Origin: UBA5066 sp046331465
Lineage (GTDB): Bacteria; Acidobacteriota; Thermoanaerobaculia; UBA5066
Length of the DNA: 64,000 nucleotides
Reading direction: 5' to 3'
NCBI GenBank assembly: GCA_046331465.1
Contig: JAXLQV010000001.1
Coordinates: 186,001-250,000 of the forward strand
Shown: one piece after another, positions 10,200-17,772 of the stretch
How the letters are laid out: the number at the start of each line of letters is the position of its first letter
Position numbering within the stretch: position 1 is the stretch's first letter
Position numbers and translations under genes: made by a program
The notes under the pieces: model-generated
Database searches by the model: none
What the model saw: only the letters and a program-made list of their open reading frames with translations
Told to the model about the DNA's origin: nothing

Positions 10200-10631
10200 G
10201 TGGCACGCGTCGTCATCGGAGTCGGGAACGACCTTCGCGGGGACGACGCGGCGGGCTGGGAGACGGTCCGCCGCCTCGTCCCCTCGCCGTCCCTCGTCCT
10301 CCGCGAGCACGCGGGCGACGCGCCGGGCCTCGTCTCCCTCTGGGGCCCGGAGGACGACGTGGTGATCGTCGACGCGGTCGTCTCCGACGACCCGCCCGGC
10401 ACGGTCCTCGAGATCGACGCGCTCGCGGGGAAGCTCCCGGCCGCCATCTCCTGGGCGACCACGCACGGCGCCGGCGTGGCCGAGGGAATCGAGATGGCGC
10501 GAGTCCTCGGCCTCCTCCCGAGGAGCATCGTCGTCTTCGGGATCTCGGCGAAGCAGTTCGACCTCGGCGCGCCGATGACGCCCGAGGTGGAAGGAGCCGT
10601 CGCCGAGGTCGTCCGGAGGCTCGCGGGATAG
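10200..10631 (+). CDS. hydrogenase maturation protease
   Basis: A 143-residue protein of the HyaD/HycI family with a GTG start, placed 14 bases after the large-subunit stop. The family core is visible: VVIGVGNDLRGDDAAGW at the N-terminus, with Asn and Asp in the metal-sensing loop, VVIVDAV in the middle and WATTHGAGV later, where the His fits the nickel-binding position. These enzymes cut the C-terminal tail of the large subunit once nickel is inserted. Gene order makes the adjacent HydA its obvious substrate. It is the last gene of the hydrogenase operon. Confidence 0.9.
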   Translation: MARVVIGVGNDLRGDDAAGWETVRRLVPSPSLVLREHAGDAPGLVSLWGPEDDVVIVDAVVSDDPPGTVLEIDALAGKLPAAISWATTHGAGVAEGIEMARVLGLLPRSIVVFGISAKQFDLGAPMTPEVEGAVAEVVRRLAG

Positions 10632-10728
10632 CAGAGCGAGCCGGGGCGCCGGAGGACCGGGGCACCTTTCGTTCCTCGCCGTTCCGTCGATTCCTCAGGG
10701 GCCGCGCTCGGGGCGGGGCATCTCTTCG

Positions 10729-10771
10729 GCGCTCGCCGGGGGGCTGAGCTTCGCGCGCCCCCCGGACCCCC
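10729..10771. repeat. left copy of perfect 43-bp inverted repeat
   Basis: These 43 bases are exactly the reverse complement of 12449-12491. The unit is itself palindromic, with arms of C and G runs around a 14-base centre, so it can fold alone. Similarity stops at the borders on both sides. The pair encloses 1.68 kb whose only gene is cydB. Confidence 0.9.
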
Positions 10772-10849
10772 ACCTTTTCCCCAATGCACCCTGCCATGCT
10801 CGGAGCTGCCTGTCTGCGCGCGGCCGACCCGCTGACGATCTCGCTGCGG

Positions 10850-10912
10850 GCGGGCGGGGGCCCGCGCGAACTCGCTTCGCTCAAACAGCGCGCGGGCCCG
10901 ATCCCCGCCCGC
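10850..10912. repeat. long GC-rich hairpin
   Basis: Inner arms of 11 bp (10858-10868 and 10889-10899) are perfectly complementary. Outer arms of 10 bp (10850-10859 and 10903-10912) extend the fold with a small bulge. No T-run follows, so it looks more like a REP-type element than a classical terminator. Confidence 0.65.
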
Positions 10913-11014
10913 TCCTCGCGAAATCGAGAGGGTCGCCGGCCGTGCTCGGGGTCGCCTCCGAGACGCCCCACCCCTCCCGCGGCCGGCGGAGCTCGCGAGC
11001 CCGCAACCCCACTT

Positions 11015-11042
11015 ACGGGGTCTGGTCTGCACTCTACACTCT
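11015..11042 (-). repeat. half-copy of dispersed element also found after gmhA
   Basis: Twenty-six of 28 bases match the reverse complement of one arm of the element at 43840-43908 (first 16 identical, then two mismatches, then ten identical). Only one arm is present, so this may be a decayed copy. Confidence 0.7.
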
Positions 11043-11206
11043 GCCCGAGCGCGAACGTGGAGTCCGGACCACCGAAGGGCTACTGGGGCGCGTAGGGAGA
11101 GGAATCCGCCGAGAAGCGAGCACTCGTGGTACCCCGGCGAACGCGACGGCGCTAACCTTTCCTCAAAGGCCCGGCATCAGAACGAGCGGTTCCTTGGAGG
11201 CGTGAG

Positions 11207-12196
11207 ATGACCGACCTTCAGCTGACCTGGTTCCTCCTCGTCGGAATCCTCTTCGCGGGCTACTCGGTGCTCGACGGGATCGACGGCGGCGTCGGGACGC
11301 TGCTGCTCGTGGGATTGCGCGAGGAGAAGGAACGGAGAGTCGCGCTGGGCTCCCTCGGCCCGGCGACGTTCGGGAACGAGTTCTGGCTCGTCGCCGGAGT
11401 CGCCGCTCTCTTCACCGCCTTTCCGCCGGTCCGCGCGACGGTGATCTCGGCCTTTGGGCTGCTGCTTGCCCTTCTGGCCCTGGTTCTCGTGGTGAGAGCC
11501 GCGGCGCTCGGAGTCGGGAACGTCGAACGATCCGTATCGCGAGACCGCGCGTTTGCAGCTCTCTGCGTCCTCGCCGCGTTCCTCCCCGGATTCCTCCTCG
11601 GGAACGTCCTTCGCGGCCTGAGCCTCGATGCCCAGGGTGGCTTCGCCGGAACACCCACAGATCTCCTGAACGTCTTCGCCTTCGTCGTCGGTCTCGAGGT
11701 CGTGGCGCTCTACGCTTTGCAGGGCGCCTGCTGGCTGAATCTCCGGACAGGGGAGGCCTCTCGCGAGCGCGTGCAGGACACGGCCTTGCGGGCCTGGGTC
11801 GCCGTCGTCGCCTGCCACGGCGTCTCCGCGCTTCTCTCGCTGTGGGCCGCCCCGCACCTCTGGAGCGGCTACCACCACCCGCTCACGTGGATCGCACCGG
11901 TCGTGATGCTCGCCTCGCTCGTCTCCGTTCCTTTCCTCGTGAAGGCGGGCCGTGCACGCGCCGCGCTCCTCGCGTCGTCCGCCGTGATCGCGTCCCTCTG
12001 GGGAATCGTCGGGCAGGGTCTCTATCCCCGCCTCGTCCCGGCGTTCGGCGATCCCACGCGCGGCCTGACGGTCTCGAACGCCGCGGCGACGCCGACGGTG
12101 CTGACGTCCCTGCTCGTGGCCCTCCTCACCGCGCTCACGCTCGTCGCGGGCTACAGCGTGTTCGTGCACCTGCGTTTCCGCCGGCCTGCGGACTGA
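11207..12196 (+). CDS. cydB: cytochrome bd-type oxidase subunit II, orphan
   Basis: A 329-residue, eight-to-nine-span membrane protein. The N-terminal GYSVLDGIDGGVGTLLL matches the CydB signature around the conserved Asp residues (compare TDGFDMGVG in E. coli), and FGNEFWLVAGVAALFTAFP matches the next CydB block. CydB partners with CydA, which holds the hemes; no cydA and no cydX or cydDC lies anywhere in the window. A lone subunit II could serve a distant cydA or be non-functional, but the frame is intact. Codon use seems slightly less extreme in GC than the hydrogenase genes. It sits between copies of a 43-bp inverted repeat, which together suggest acquisition or rearrangement. A TTGGAGG ribosome site precedes the ATG. 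Confidence 0.82.
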   Translation: MTDLQLTWFLLVGILFAGYSVLDGIDGGVGTLLLVGLREEKERRVALGSLGPATFGNEFWLVAGVAALFTAFPPVRATVISAFGLLLALLALVLVVRAAALGVGNVERSVSRDRAFAALCVLAAFLPGFLLGNVLRGLSLDAQGGFAGTPTDLLNVFAFVVGLEVVALYALQGACWLNLRTGEASRERVQDTALRAWVAVVACHGVSALLSLWAAPHLWSGYHHPLTWIAPVVMLASLVSVPFLVKAGRARAALLASSAVIASLWGIVGQGLYPRLVPAFGDPTRGLTVSNAAATPTVLTSLLVALLTALTLVAGYSVFVHLRFRRPAD

Positions 12197-12448
12197 ACCG
12201 CGCGGCGGCTCTGCGAGCGGCGCTCTCGCAGGCGTCCCTTCGCGACGGGTCGCGCGAGATTCGGAGTGGCGTCTTCTCCCCGCCGGTGGCTGCGCGCCCG
12301 CCGTGAGCGCACGAAAGGGGCGTCCCGCGAGCGAGCGTTCGAGCACCCGCGGGGTCCCGCACGGTTCCGCGAGCAGGCCGCCGGACCAGGTGCTCGCGCT
12401 GTTTGACGAGCCCATCTCCTGCAGGACAGCGGGGCTTCGATCGGGGTA

Positions 12449-12491
12449 GGGGGTCCGGGGGGCGCGCGAAGCTCAGCCCCCCGGCGAGCGC
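12449..12491. repeat. right copy of perfect 43-bp inverted repeat
   Basis: Exact reverse complement of 10729-10771, downstream of cydB. No target-site duplication is obvious outside the two copies. Confidence 0.9.
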
Positions 12492-12629
12492 GAGGAGTTC
12501 GCGAGCGCCCCGGCGGCCCGCGCAGCGGAGCCGATGCGGGTCGCGGGCGCGCAGGGCGAGCCGTGGGACATCCCTTGCGTGCGCGGCTCGAGCGGCACGA
12601 CGTCGGATCCGGATCGTTCTCGTTCCCGT

Positions 12630-12685
12630 TCCCTCTCCCTCTCCCTCTCCCGCCCCGCTCCCGGTCCCGGTCCCGGTCCCGGTCC
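12630..12685. repeat. two adjacent 6-base tandem repeats
   Basis: About four units of a TCCCTC-type hexamer (roughly 12630-12651) are followed after a short break by about four units of CCCGGT (12660-12685). Such tracts can vary in length between strains. They lie in the 3' flank of the endonuclease IV gene, just past its stop, so copy changes would not alter the protein. Confidence 0.8.
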
Positions 12686-12694
12686 TTCGCCTCC

Positions 12695-13582
12695 CTACGC
12701 CGTCCCCTTCCTCCGCGCCAGCCTCCTCAGCGCCGCGAGGCCCTCGCGGTCCCACTTGCCGTCCTCGTCCTTCGGGGTCTCGAGGATCTTCGGCACGTGC
12801 TCGAACGCGGGTTCGGTCATCAGGTTCGCGAAGCCCTTCTCGCCGATGGCGCCGTGGCCGATCCGCTCGTGGCGGTCGACGCGGCAGCCCCGCTCCTTCT
12901 TCGAGTCGTTCGCGTGGACGACCTTCACGATGCCGAGGCCGCAGGCGGAGTCGAGCGCGTCGAGCGTCCTCCTCCAGCCGTCCTTCGTGACGACGTCGTA
13001 CCCGGCGGCGTGGACGTGGCAGGTGTCGAAGCAGAGGGCGAGGCGGGCGCGGCTGTCGGCCCGGTCGAGGATCGCCCCGAGGTGGGTGAAGTCGTGCCCG
13101 AGGCAGGCCCCCTGTCCGGCAGCCGTCTCGAGGAGGACGGTCGCCTGCGAGGACGGCGTTTTCGCCGCCGCCTCGTCGAGGCCGCGGGCGATCCGGTCGA
13201 GGCCCACGTCCTCCCCCTCGCCGCCGTGGGAGCCCGGGTGGAGGACGAGGAACGGGATGCCGTTCGCGTCGCACCGGGCGATCTCGTCGACGAGCGCCTC
13301 CACGGAACGCGTGCGGACGACCGGGTCGGGAGAAGCGAGGTTGATGAGGTAGGCCGAGTGGGAGACGAGCGGGGCGAGGCCCGCGGCGGCCGCGGCCTTC
13401 CGGAACGCGGCGGCTTCCGCGGGGACGACGGGCTTGCCGGCCCACTGGTTCGAGTTCTTCGTGAAGACCTGGAGCGACCGGCAGCCGGCGTCGGCCGCCC
13501 TCTCGACCGCGCGGACGAGCCCGCCCGCGGCGCTCATGTGGGCGCCGACGAGAGGGCCGGTCCCGGCCGGGCGGCGCGTCAC
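12695..13582 (-). CDS. nfo: deoxyribonuclease IV (AP endonuclease)
   Basis: A 295-residue protein with a GTG start overlapping the upstream PHP gene stop (GTGA). It carries the family 2 AP-endonuclease signatures: GAHMSAAGG near the N-terminus, QVFTKNSNQW, LVLHPGSHGGEG, ETAAGQG, FDTCHVHAAGYD and HANDSKKERGCRVDRHERIGHG. The His, Glu and Asp residues in these blocks are the trinuclear zinc ligands. It cuts 5' to abasic sites in base-excision repair. Length is normal. Co-translation with a PHP-domain phosphoesterase is suggestive, but no shared pathway is established. Confidence 0.94.
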   Translation of the reverse strand: MTRRPAGTGPLVGAHMSAAGGLVRAVERAADAGCRSLQVFTKNSNQWAGKPVVPAEAAAFRKAAAAAGLAPLVSHSAYLINLASPDPVVRTRSVEALVDEIARCDANGIPFLVLHPGSHGGEGEDVGLDRIARGLDEAAAKTPSSQATVLLETAAGQGACLGHDFTHLGAILDRADSRARLALCFDTCHVHAAGYDVVTKDGWRRTLDALDSACGLGIVKVVHANDSKKERGCRVDRHERIGHGAIGEKGFANLMTEPAFEHVPKILETPKDEDGKWDREGLAALRRLARRKGTA

Positions 13583-14571
13583 CCCTCCCTCGAGCGGGAG
13601 AGCCCCTTCTTCCGGAACCGCCGGGTGAGGTTTCGCGAGAGGGCGACCTGCTTGGCGTAGTTGAGCCCGAAGACCGCGGCCGGAAGGCCGGCGGCGAAGA
13701 TCGGGATCGACGCGATGGAGAAGAAGAGGTGCTGGGCCTTCTCGCGCGGCGTGTACTCGGGGTTCCGGAGGTCGGCGACCTGGCGGTAGTGCTTCCCGAT
13801 GCTCCGGTAGACGTCGCCGAGGACCTTCGTGAAGCCCATCTCGGAGCCCCACGAGAGGCACTCGCCGCGCCGGATCGACGCCAGGAACTCCTGCCACGTC
13901 CGGCCCGGGGCCATCGTGAAGACCGAGGCGATGGGGGGGTAGGTGTGGGCGTCGGAGCCGCCGACCAGCGCGAGGTTCCCCTTCTTCTCCTTGGCGACGA
14001 CCAGGAGGTCCTCGACGAGGGCGTTGTGCTGGTAGGCCATCGACCCGTTCTTGACCTCGAAGACGTCGAAGAGCGAGAGCATCGTCTCGAAGAAGACCTC
14101 GGGGGCCTGCCGCATCCGGTACGACTGGAAGAGGTGGTTCGCCGAGAAGAGGAGGTCCTCGGCCCGGAGGTACTCGACGAGGTCGAAGATGTTCTTCCGC
14201 TTCCGGTCGATGACGGCGTGCTGCTGGCGGTCGAGGTCGAAGACGTTCACGTGGATCCGGTGGCCGGTCTTCGGGAACCAGGTCTCGACCTCGACGGACA
14301 CGAAGAAGTCCTTCAGGTCGGGGTGACGGTCCTGGAACCTCAGGCACCCCTCGACCGTGTCGTGGTCCGAGAACGTGACGAAGTCCATACCGCGGGCCTT
14401 GGCGAGCCGGTAGACCTCCTCCGGGTCGTTGTAGGAGTCGTGGCTGTTCGCCGCCTTGAAGTACTTGAAAATGGAGGCGTTCGTGTGTACGTGCAGGTCC
14501 GCGCGCGCGAACGGGAGGGCCGGCCTGCCGGCCTGCGCGACGGACTTCTGCCCCCGGGTGTGCTCTGGCAT
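13579..14571 (-). CDS. PHP-domain metal-dependent phosphoesterase
   Basis: A 330-residue protein. PHP motifs are ADLHVHTNASIF (about 24-35), VTFSDHDTVEGCLRF (about 61-75), VSVEVETWFP (about 90-100) and, near the C-terminal side, GGSDAHTYPP. These supply the His and Asp metal ligands of the PHP fold used by histidinol phosphatases, polymerase-associated domains and nucleotide phosphatases. The tail has two hydrophobic stretches (about 270-310), so the protein may associate with the membrane. The substrate is unknown. The start codon is preceded by a TTGACC-N17-GAGACT promoter-like arrangement ending 8 nt before the ATG. Confidence 0.8.
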   Translation of the reverse strand: MPEHTRGQKSVAQAGRPALPFARADLHVHTNASIFKYFKAANSHDSYNDPEEVYRLAKARGMDFVTFSDHDTVEGCLRFQDRHPDLKDFFVSVEVETWFPKTGHRIHVNVFDLDRQQHAVIDRKRKNIFDLVEYLRAEDLLFSANHLFQSYRMRQAPEVFFETMLSLFDVFEVKNGSMAYQHNALVEDLLVVAKEKKGNLALVGGSDAHTYPPIASVFTMAPGRTWQEFLASIRRGECLSWGSEMGFTKVLGDVYRSIGKHYRQVADLRNPEYTPREKAQHLFFSIASIPIFAAGLPAAVFGLNYAKQVALSRNLTRRFRKKGLSRSREG

Positions 14572-14579
14572 CGAGAGGG

Positions 14580-14608
14580 AGTCTCTCCGGCAGGTCCGTC
14601 CGGGTCAA
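14580..14608 (-). promoter_or_regulatory. promoter of PHP gene, probably leaderless
   Basis: On the minus strand, TTGACC (14608-14603) and GAGACT (14585-14580) are separated by 17 bases, and the ATG lies 8 nt further. Transcription would begin at or next to the start codon. Confidence 0.5.
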
Positions 14609-14622
14609 GGCACGCCCCCTGC

Positions 14623-14628
14623 TAAAGT
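14623..14628 (+). promoter_or_regulatory. -10 box of PASTA gene, probably leaderless
   Basis: TAAAGT is followed by 8 nt and the ATG of the PASTA protein. There is no ribosome-binding sequence in that gap. No good -35 is seen; the region overlaps the divergent PHP promoter. Confidence 0.5.
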
Positions 14629-14636
14629 CCGCGCGA

Positions 14637-15365
14637 ATGGGCGGCGTTCTGGCACGCATCCTCTACGCCCTCGTCCTCGCCGGGATCCTCGGCGTGGCGG
14701 CGTGGATCTCGTTCTCCCGGTTCGTCCTCGGCAAGGCCGAGGAGGTCCCGGACCTGACGGGAAAGTCGGTGGACGAGGCGACGGCGCTCGCGGCCGAGCG
14801 GGGGCTGCGCGTCGTCGTCGACCGCTCGCAGGAGGCGTTCGACGCCGAGATCCCGGTCCACCGGATCCGCAGCCAGAACCCGTCTGCCGGCATGACGGTG
14901 AAGGCCGGCCAGGACCTCCGCGTCTTCCTCTCGCTCGGGCCCGAGATCGTGCGCGCCCCCGACCTCACCGGCCTGACGCCCCGGACCGCGTCCCTCTCGC
15001 TCACGCGCCAGGGGCTCGCCGAGGGCGTCGTCTCGGCGGTGCGGCTCCCCGGGCCGCCAGGCGTCGTGGGGCAGGGAGTCGTCCCGGGGGCGAGTGCCGA
15101 GCCCGACACGCCCGTCGACGTCCTCGTCAACCGGGGCGCCGCCGACGTCCTCTACGTCATGCCCGACCTGATCGGCCGCGATTTCGAGCGCGTCCGCCTG
15201 GCCTTCGAAGCGCGGGGCTTCCGGCTCGGCGGCGTGAAGGCCCAGCCCTACGAGGGGGCCGCCGCGGGAACGATCCTCAGGCAGTTCCCCCTCGCGGGAT
15301 CTCCCGTTGGCCTCAGGGACACCCTATCCTTCGTCGTCGCCTCGCCCGAGAACGCGCCGGGCTGA
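14637..15365 (+). CDS. membrane-anchored PASTA-domain protein
   Basis: A 242-residue protein with one N-terminal membrane span (about residues 6-26) and an exported C-terminal part made of three PASTA repeats. The repeats start at VPDLTGKSVDEA, APDLTGLTPRTA and MPDLIGRDFERV, each with the Pro-Asp-Leu opening and later Gly/Pro turn of the domain. In kinases and penicillin-binding proteins such repeats bind peptidoglycan or muropeptides. Here no kinase or transpeptidase domain is attached. It is followed 13 bases later by bamD, consistent with an envelope role. Confidence 0.85.
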   Translation: MGGVLARILYALVLAGILGVAAWISFSRFVLGKAEEVPDLTGKSVDEATALAAERGLRVVVDRSQEAFDAEIPVHRIRSQNPSAGMTVKAGQDLRVFLSLGPEIVRAPDLTGLTPRTASLSLTRQGLAEGVVSAVRLPGPPGVVGQGVVPGASAEPDTPVDVLVNRGAADVLYVMPDLIGRDFERVRLAFEARGFRLGGVKAQPYEGAAAGTILRQFPLAGSPVGLRDTLSFVVASPENAPG

Positions 15366-15378
15366 GTCCGGAGAAATC

Positions 15379-16188
15379 ATGTTCCAGCGAATCCTACGAA
15401 CGTCCGGCCCGGTGGTCCTCGCCCTCGCCGTCCTCGGCGGCGCGGCCTGCAAGTCGTCCGATCCGTCGAGCATCACGCGCGAGCTCCTCACGATGTCGAA
15501 GGAGGAGGCGTACGCCCGCGGCGACGCCCTCTGCTCGAAGAAGAAGTACGAGGTCGGAAGGCAGTACCTCCGATTCGTCGCCGAGAACTACGCGAACGAC
15601 CCCCTCGGCAAGCAGGCGGCGCTGCGCCTCGCGGACTCCTTCTTCGAGGAGGACACCCCGCTCGGCTACGTCGAGGCGCAGGGGCGCTTCAAGGACTTCC
15701 GGAGCCGCTACCCCTCCCACCCCCGCTCCGACTACGCCCTCTTCCGCCTCGCGCAGGTTTCCGACAAGCAGGCGGAGAAGCCCGACCGCGACCAGGCGAA
15801 CACCCGGCTCGCCACCCAGAGCTACCGCGAGCTGCTCCAGAACTACCCCGGGTCGCCCTACGCGACCGAGGCCCGGGCGCGCTACCGGGCGATGCTCGAC
15901 CTGCTCGCCGAGCACGAGTTCCTCGTGGCCCACTACTACTACCGCCGTGGTGCCTGGGAGTCGGCCCGGAACCGCTTCGCGGGCCTCTTCGCCTCGTTTC
16001 CGGAGTACTCGGCCATGGAGAAGGCGCTCTTCTGGGCCGGCCAGACGGATCACGTCCTCGGCCGGGACGCGGACGCCCGGGCCTTCTTCGACCGCCTCCG
16101 CCGGGACTACCCGGAAAGCCGGTACCTGAGGAAGCTCCCGAAGCTCGCCCAGACCCCCGCGACGGCCACGGCGACCACGGGGCTTTGA
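15379..16188 (+). CDS. bamD: outer-membrane assembly lipoprotein BamD-like
   Basis: A 269-residue lipoprotein. The leader ends in LGGAAC, a good lipobox with Cys at residue 24, indicating outer-membrane anchoring. The rest is a series of TPR-like helical pairs, for example EEAYARGDALCSKKKYEVG, FKDFRSRYPSHPRSDYALFRLAQ and SYRELLQNYPGSPYATEA. This arrangement and size match BamD (YfiO/ComL), which joins the BAM complex folding outer-membrane beta barrels. Ser/Thr/Ala-rich residues close the chain. I chose the ATG at 15379 because GGAG stands 6-9 bases upstream and the lipobox then falls at the right distance. Other TPR lipoproteins are a minor alternative. Confidence 0.85.
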   Translation: MFQRILRTSGPVVLALAVLGGAACKSSDPSSITRELLTMSKEEAYARGDALCSKKKYEVGRQYLRFVAENYANDPLGKQAALRLADSFFEEDTPLGYVEAQGRFKDFRSRYPSHPRSDYALFRLAQVSDKQAEKPDRDQANTRLATQSYRELLQNYPGSPYATEARARYRAMLDLLAEHEFLVAHYYYRRGAWESARNRFAGLFASFPEYSAMEKALFWAGQTDHVLGRDADARAFFDRLRRDYPESRYLRKLPKLAQTPATATATTGL

Positions 16189-16290
16189 GAAACGCGGCCG
16201 TTGCGGTAACTTAGCGCGGAAAGTCCGGAAGAATCGAGCCGAGGCCGTCGGGCGCGGTCGCACCGCGGCGTCCTCGAGGAGGTCGGAGCC

Positions 16291-17160
16291 GTGAAGCGCG
16301 TGTTCCTCGTCCCCGGAATGGTCGTTCTCGCCGCCGTCGTTTCGCTCCCGGTTGCCGGAGCCGACCGGGCCAGGTTTCCGGAGGCGTCCCCGCTTCCCGT
16401 GCCGCAACAGGCCGTCGAGACACCCCCCGTGATCGAGGAGGTGTCGCCCGAGAGGATGGCGCCGTCGGCGCCGTTCCCGGTCGGCTGGGAGGACGACGTC
16501 TACTGTGCCGGCTGGATCGGCACGGACAAGGAGCCCGTCACCGGGCGGATCGTCGCCGCCGAGTACGAGGACAGCCGCGACATGCTCGGTACCGGCGACG
16601 TCGTCTACTCGGACGTCGGCGCGCGCGAGGGGCTCATGGCCGGGCAGGTCTTCTGGGTCATCCGGCCGGAGTACCAGGTCTACAAGGCGGGCTCGATCAG
16701 CGACGTCGTCGGTCGCTTCTACGCGACGCCCGGCCGGGCGAAGGTCGTCTGCGTCCAGGAGACGACGGCGATCCTCGAGTTCACCGAGTCCTGCGAGCCG
16801 GCGTACATCGGCGACCTCCTCATCCCGTTCGAGCCGATCCCGATCCCGCTCGTTCGCGCCAGCGCCCCGCTCACGCAGTGCGACCGGCCCTCCGGGAAGG
16901 TCACGGGCCAGATCGTCTCCGTGAAGGACCGCGCGACGCCCGTCGGCACCGACAGCGTCGTCTTCCTCGACCTCGGCGAGGAGGACGGTCTCTACCCGGG
17001 CGACTTCCTCACGATCTACCGGAACCGGGCCTCCGGCGGCACGATCCGCACGCTCCTCGGAGAGGCCGCGGTGCTCTGGACGAAGCCGCACACCTGCGTC
17101 GCGAAGGTCACCTCGATGGTCGACTCGATGATCGTGGGCGACTTCGTCGAGCTGAAGTAG
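16291..17160 (+). CDS. exported protein with duplicated beta domain, unknown role
   Basis: A 289-residue protein with a GTG start and a cleavable signal peptide ending near AGA (about residue 24). Two similar halves are visible: residues about 80-185 (GRIVAAEYE, GTGDVVYSDVG, EGLMAGQVFWV, TAILEFTESCEPAYIGDLLIP) and about 205-289 (GQIVSVKD, GTDSVVFLDLG, DGLYPGDFLTI, HTCVAKVTSMVDSMIVGDFVE). The pattern of Gly-Asp-hydrophobic turns resembles FlgT-C or S1-like beta barrels in envelope proteins. I do not recognise a named family. Cys residues (Cys70 region, Cys149 region) could form disulfides in the periplasm. A strong hairpin follows the stop. Confidence 0.65.
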   Translation: MKRVFLVPGMVVLAAVVSLPVAGADRARFPEASPLPVPQQAVETPPVIEEVSPERMAPSAPFPVGWEDDVYCAGWIGTDKEPVTGRIVAAEYEDSRDMLGTGDVVYSDVGAREGLMAGQVFWVIRPEYQVYKAGSISDVVGRFYATPGRAKVVCVQETTAILEFTESCEPAYIGDLLIPFEPIPIPLVRASAPLTQCDRPSGKVTGQIVSVKDRATPVGTDSVVFLDLGEEDGLYPGDFLTIYRNRASGGTIRTLLGEAAVLWTKPHTCVAKVTSMVDSMIVGDFVELK

Positions 17161-17167
17161 CGCGTCG

Positions 17168-17198
17168 GTCGCGGGAAGCGGTTTCCACTTCCCGCGAC
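17168..17198 (+). terminator. hairpin terminator candidate
   Basis: A perfect 11-bp stem (17168-17178 with 17188-17198) with a 9-base loop lies 8 bases after the stop and is followed by GTTCCTCTT. It probably ends transcription of the exported-protein gene. Confidence 0.65.
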
Positions 17199-17283
17199 GT
17201 TCCTCTTCGCGCGACCCCGTGATAAGTTCCCGTCCCCTTTCGCCCCGCGTGGGGTTCGTCTCGACGAGGAGGATGAGGTCACC

Positions 17284-17517
17284 GTGACGCTCGACGGACA
17301 GCTTCAGAGGATCATCGACGAGCTCGTTTCCAAGGGGATTCCGCTCGAGACGGCACGCAAGGAGTTCGAGCGGAAGTACGTCGCGACGGCGGTCACGAAG
17401 GCGGAGGGAAACCTCGGTCAGGCTGCGCGCTCGCTCGGCATCCACCGGAACACGCTCCGGGCGAAGATCTCGCTCCTGCGGCTCAAGCCGCCGCTGAAGC
17501 GCCGCGACCACGCATGA
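17284..17517 (+). CDS. small Fis-type helix-turn-helix protein
   Basis: A 77-residue protein with a GTG start and AGGAGGATGAGG upstream. Residues 35-70 match the Fis/NtrC C-terminal DNA-binding domain: VTKAEGNLGQAARSLGIHRNTLRAKI, where the second helix carries the usual HRNTL contact motif. The N-terminal 30 residues (LQRIIDELVSKGI, then the acidic/basic helix) fit the dimerisation part. It could be a nucleoid or regulatory protein. The closest architecture is Fis itself, but it lacks the N-terminal beta-hairpin arm that contacts Hin/Gin invertases, as expected for a 77-residue protein. It stands alone with hairpin-rich DNA downstream. Confidence 0.85.
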   Translation: MTLDGQLQRIIDELVSKGIPLETARKEFERKYVATAVTKAEGNLGQAARSLGIHRNTLRAKISLLRLKPPLKRRDHA

Positions 17518-17523
17518 GAGGCC

Positions 17524-17667
17524 TGGGGAAACCCGGACCGCCGGGTTTCCCCAGACCCCTTCCGCGCGGAGACGAAGCTCGCTGCGCTCGCACTGAGTGA
17601 GGGGGGAAACCCGGACCGCCGGGTTTCGACGGGCTCTGATCGGGGGAGGCGCAAATCGCCTCCCCCG
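17524..17667. repeat. cluster of three palindromic hairpins, two identical cores
   Basis: Hairpin 1 at 17524-17553 and hairpin 2 at 17602-17627 share an identical 20-base core (17529-17548 and 17607-17626). Hairpin 3 at 17641-17667 has 11-bp arms and a 5-base loop. The spacing and shared core resemble REP or BIME clusters. The first may also terminate the Fis-type gene. Confidence 0.75.
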
Positions 17668-17723
17668 AACCCCCTCAGCCCCTTCCGCGCCGCGCGTGCC
17701 CGCGCTCCCGGGAGCAAGACGAA

Positions 17724-17748
17724 AAGGCCGGCGCGACGCGCCGGCCTT
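17724..17748 (-). terminator. rho-independent terminator of htpX
   Basis: A 10-bp GC stem with a 5-base loop lies 25 bases beyond the htpX stop. Read on the minus strand the stem is followed by a run of T, as expected. Confidence 0.8.
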
Positions 17749-17772
17749 CGTTCGTGCGGAGCCCCGGCGGGG

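Larger units (their letters stand above)
10632..11206. other. 575-bp non-coding region with repeats before cydB
   Basis: I see no convincing gene here. It contains one arm of a perfect 43-bp inverted repeat (10729-10771), a large hairpin (10850-10912) and a 28-base half-copy of a dispersed element (11015-11042). The last 30 bases include TTGGAGG at 11193-11199, a plausible ribosome site for cydB. Composition is more variable than in surrounding genes, as in a tract of inserted repeats. Confidence 0.6.
12197..12694. other. 498-bp non-coding region with repeats
   Basis: No gene is supported here despite open frames, which are a by-product of extreme GC. It holds the right arm of the 43-bp inverted repeat (12449-12491) and a low-complexity pyrimidine-rich tract (12630-12685). 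Confidence 0.6.

Noticed and set aside
10632..11206. Short open frames in both orientations before cydB
   Set aside because: They lack ribosome sites, motifs and typical codon bias and overlap hairpins and repeats.
12630..12685. Tandem repeats as a CRISPR array
   Set aside because: Units are 6 bases with no spacers, unlike CRISPR repeats; no cas gene occurs in the window.
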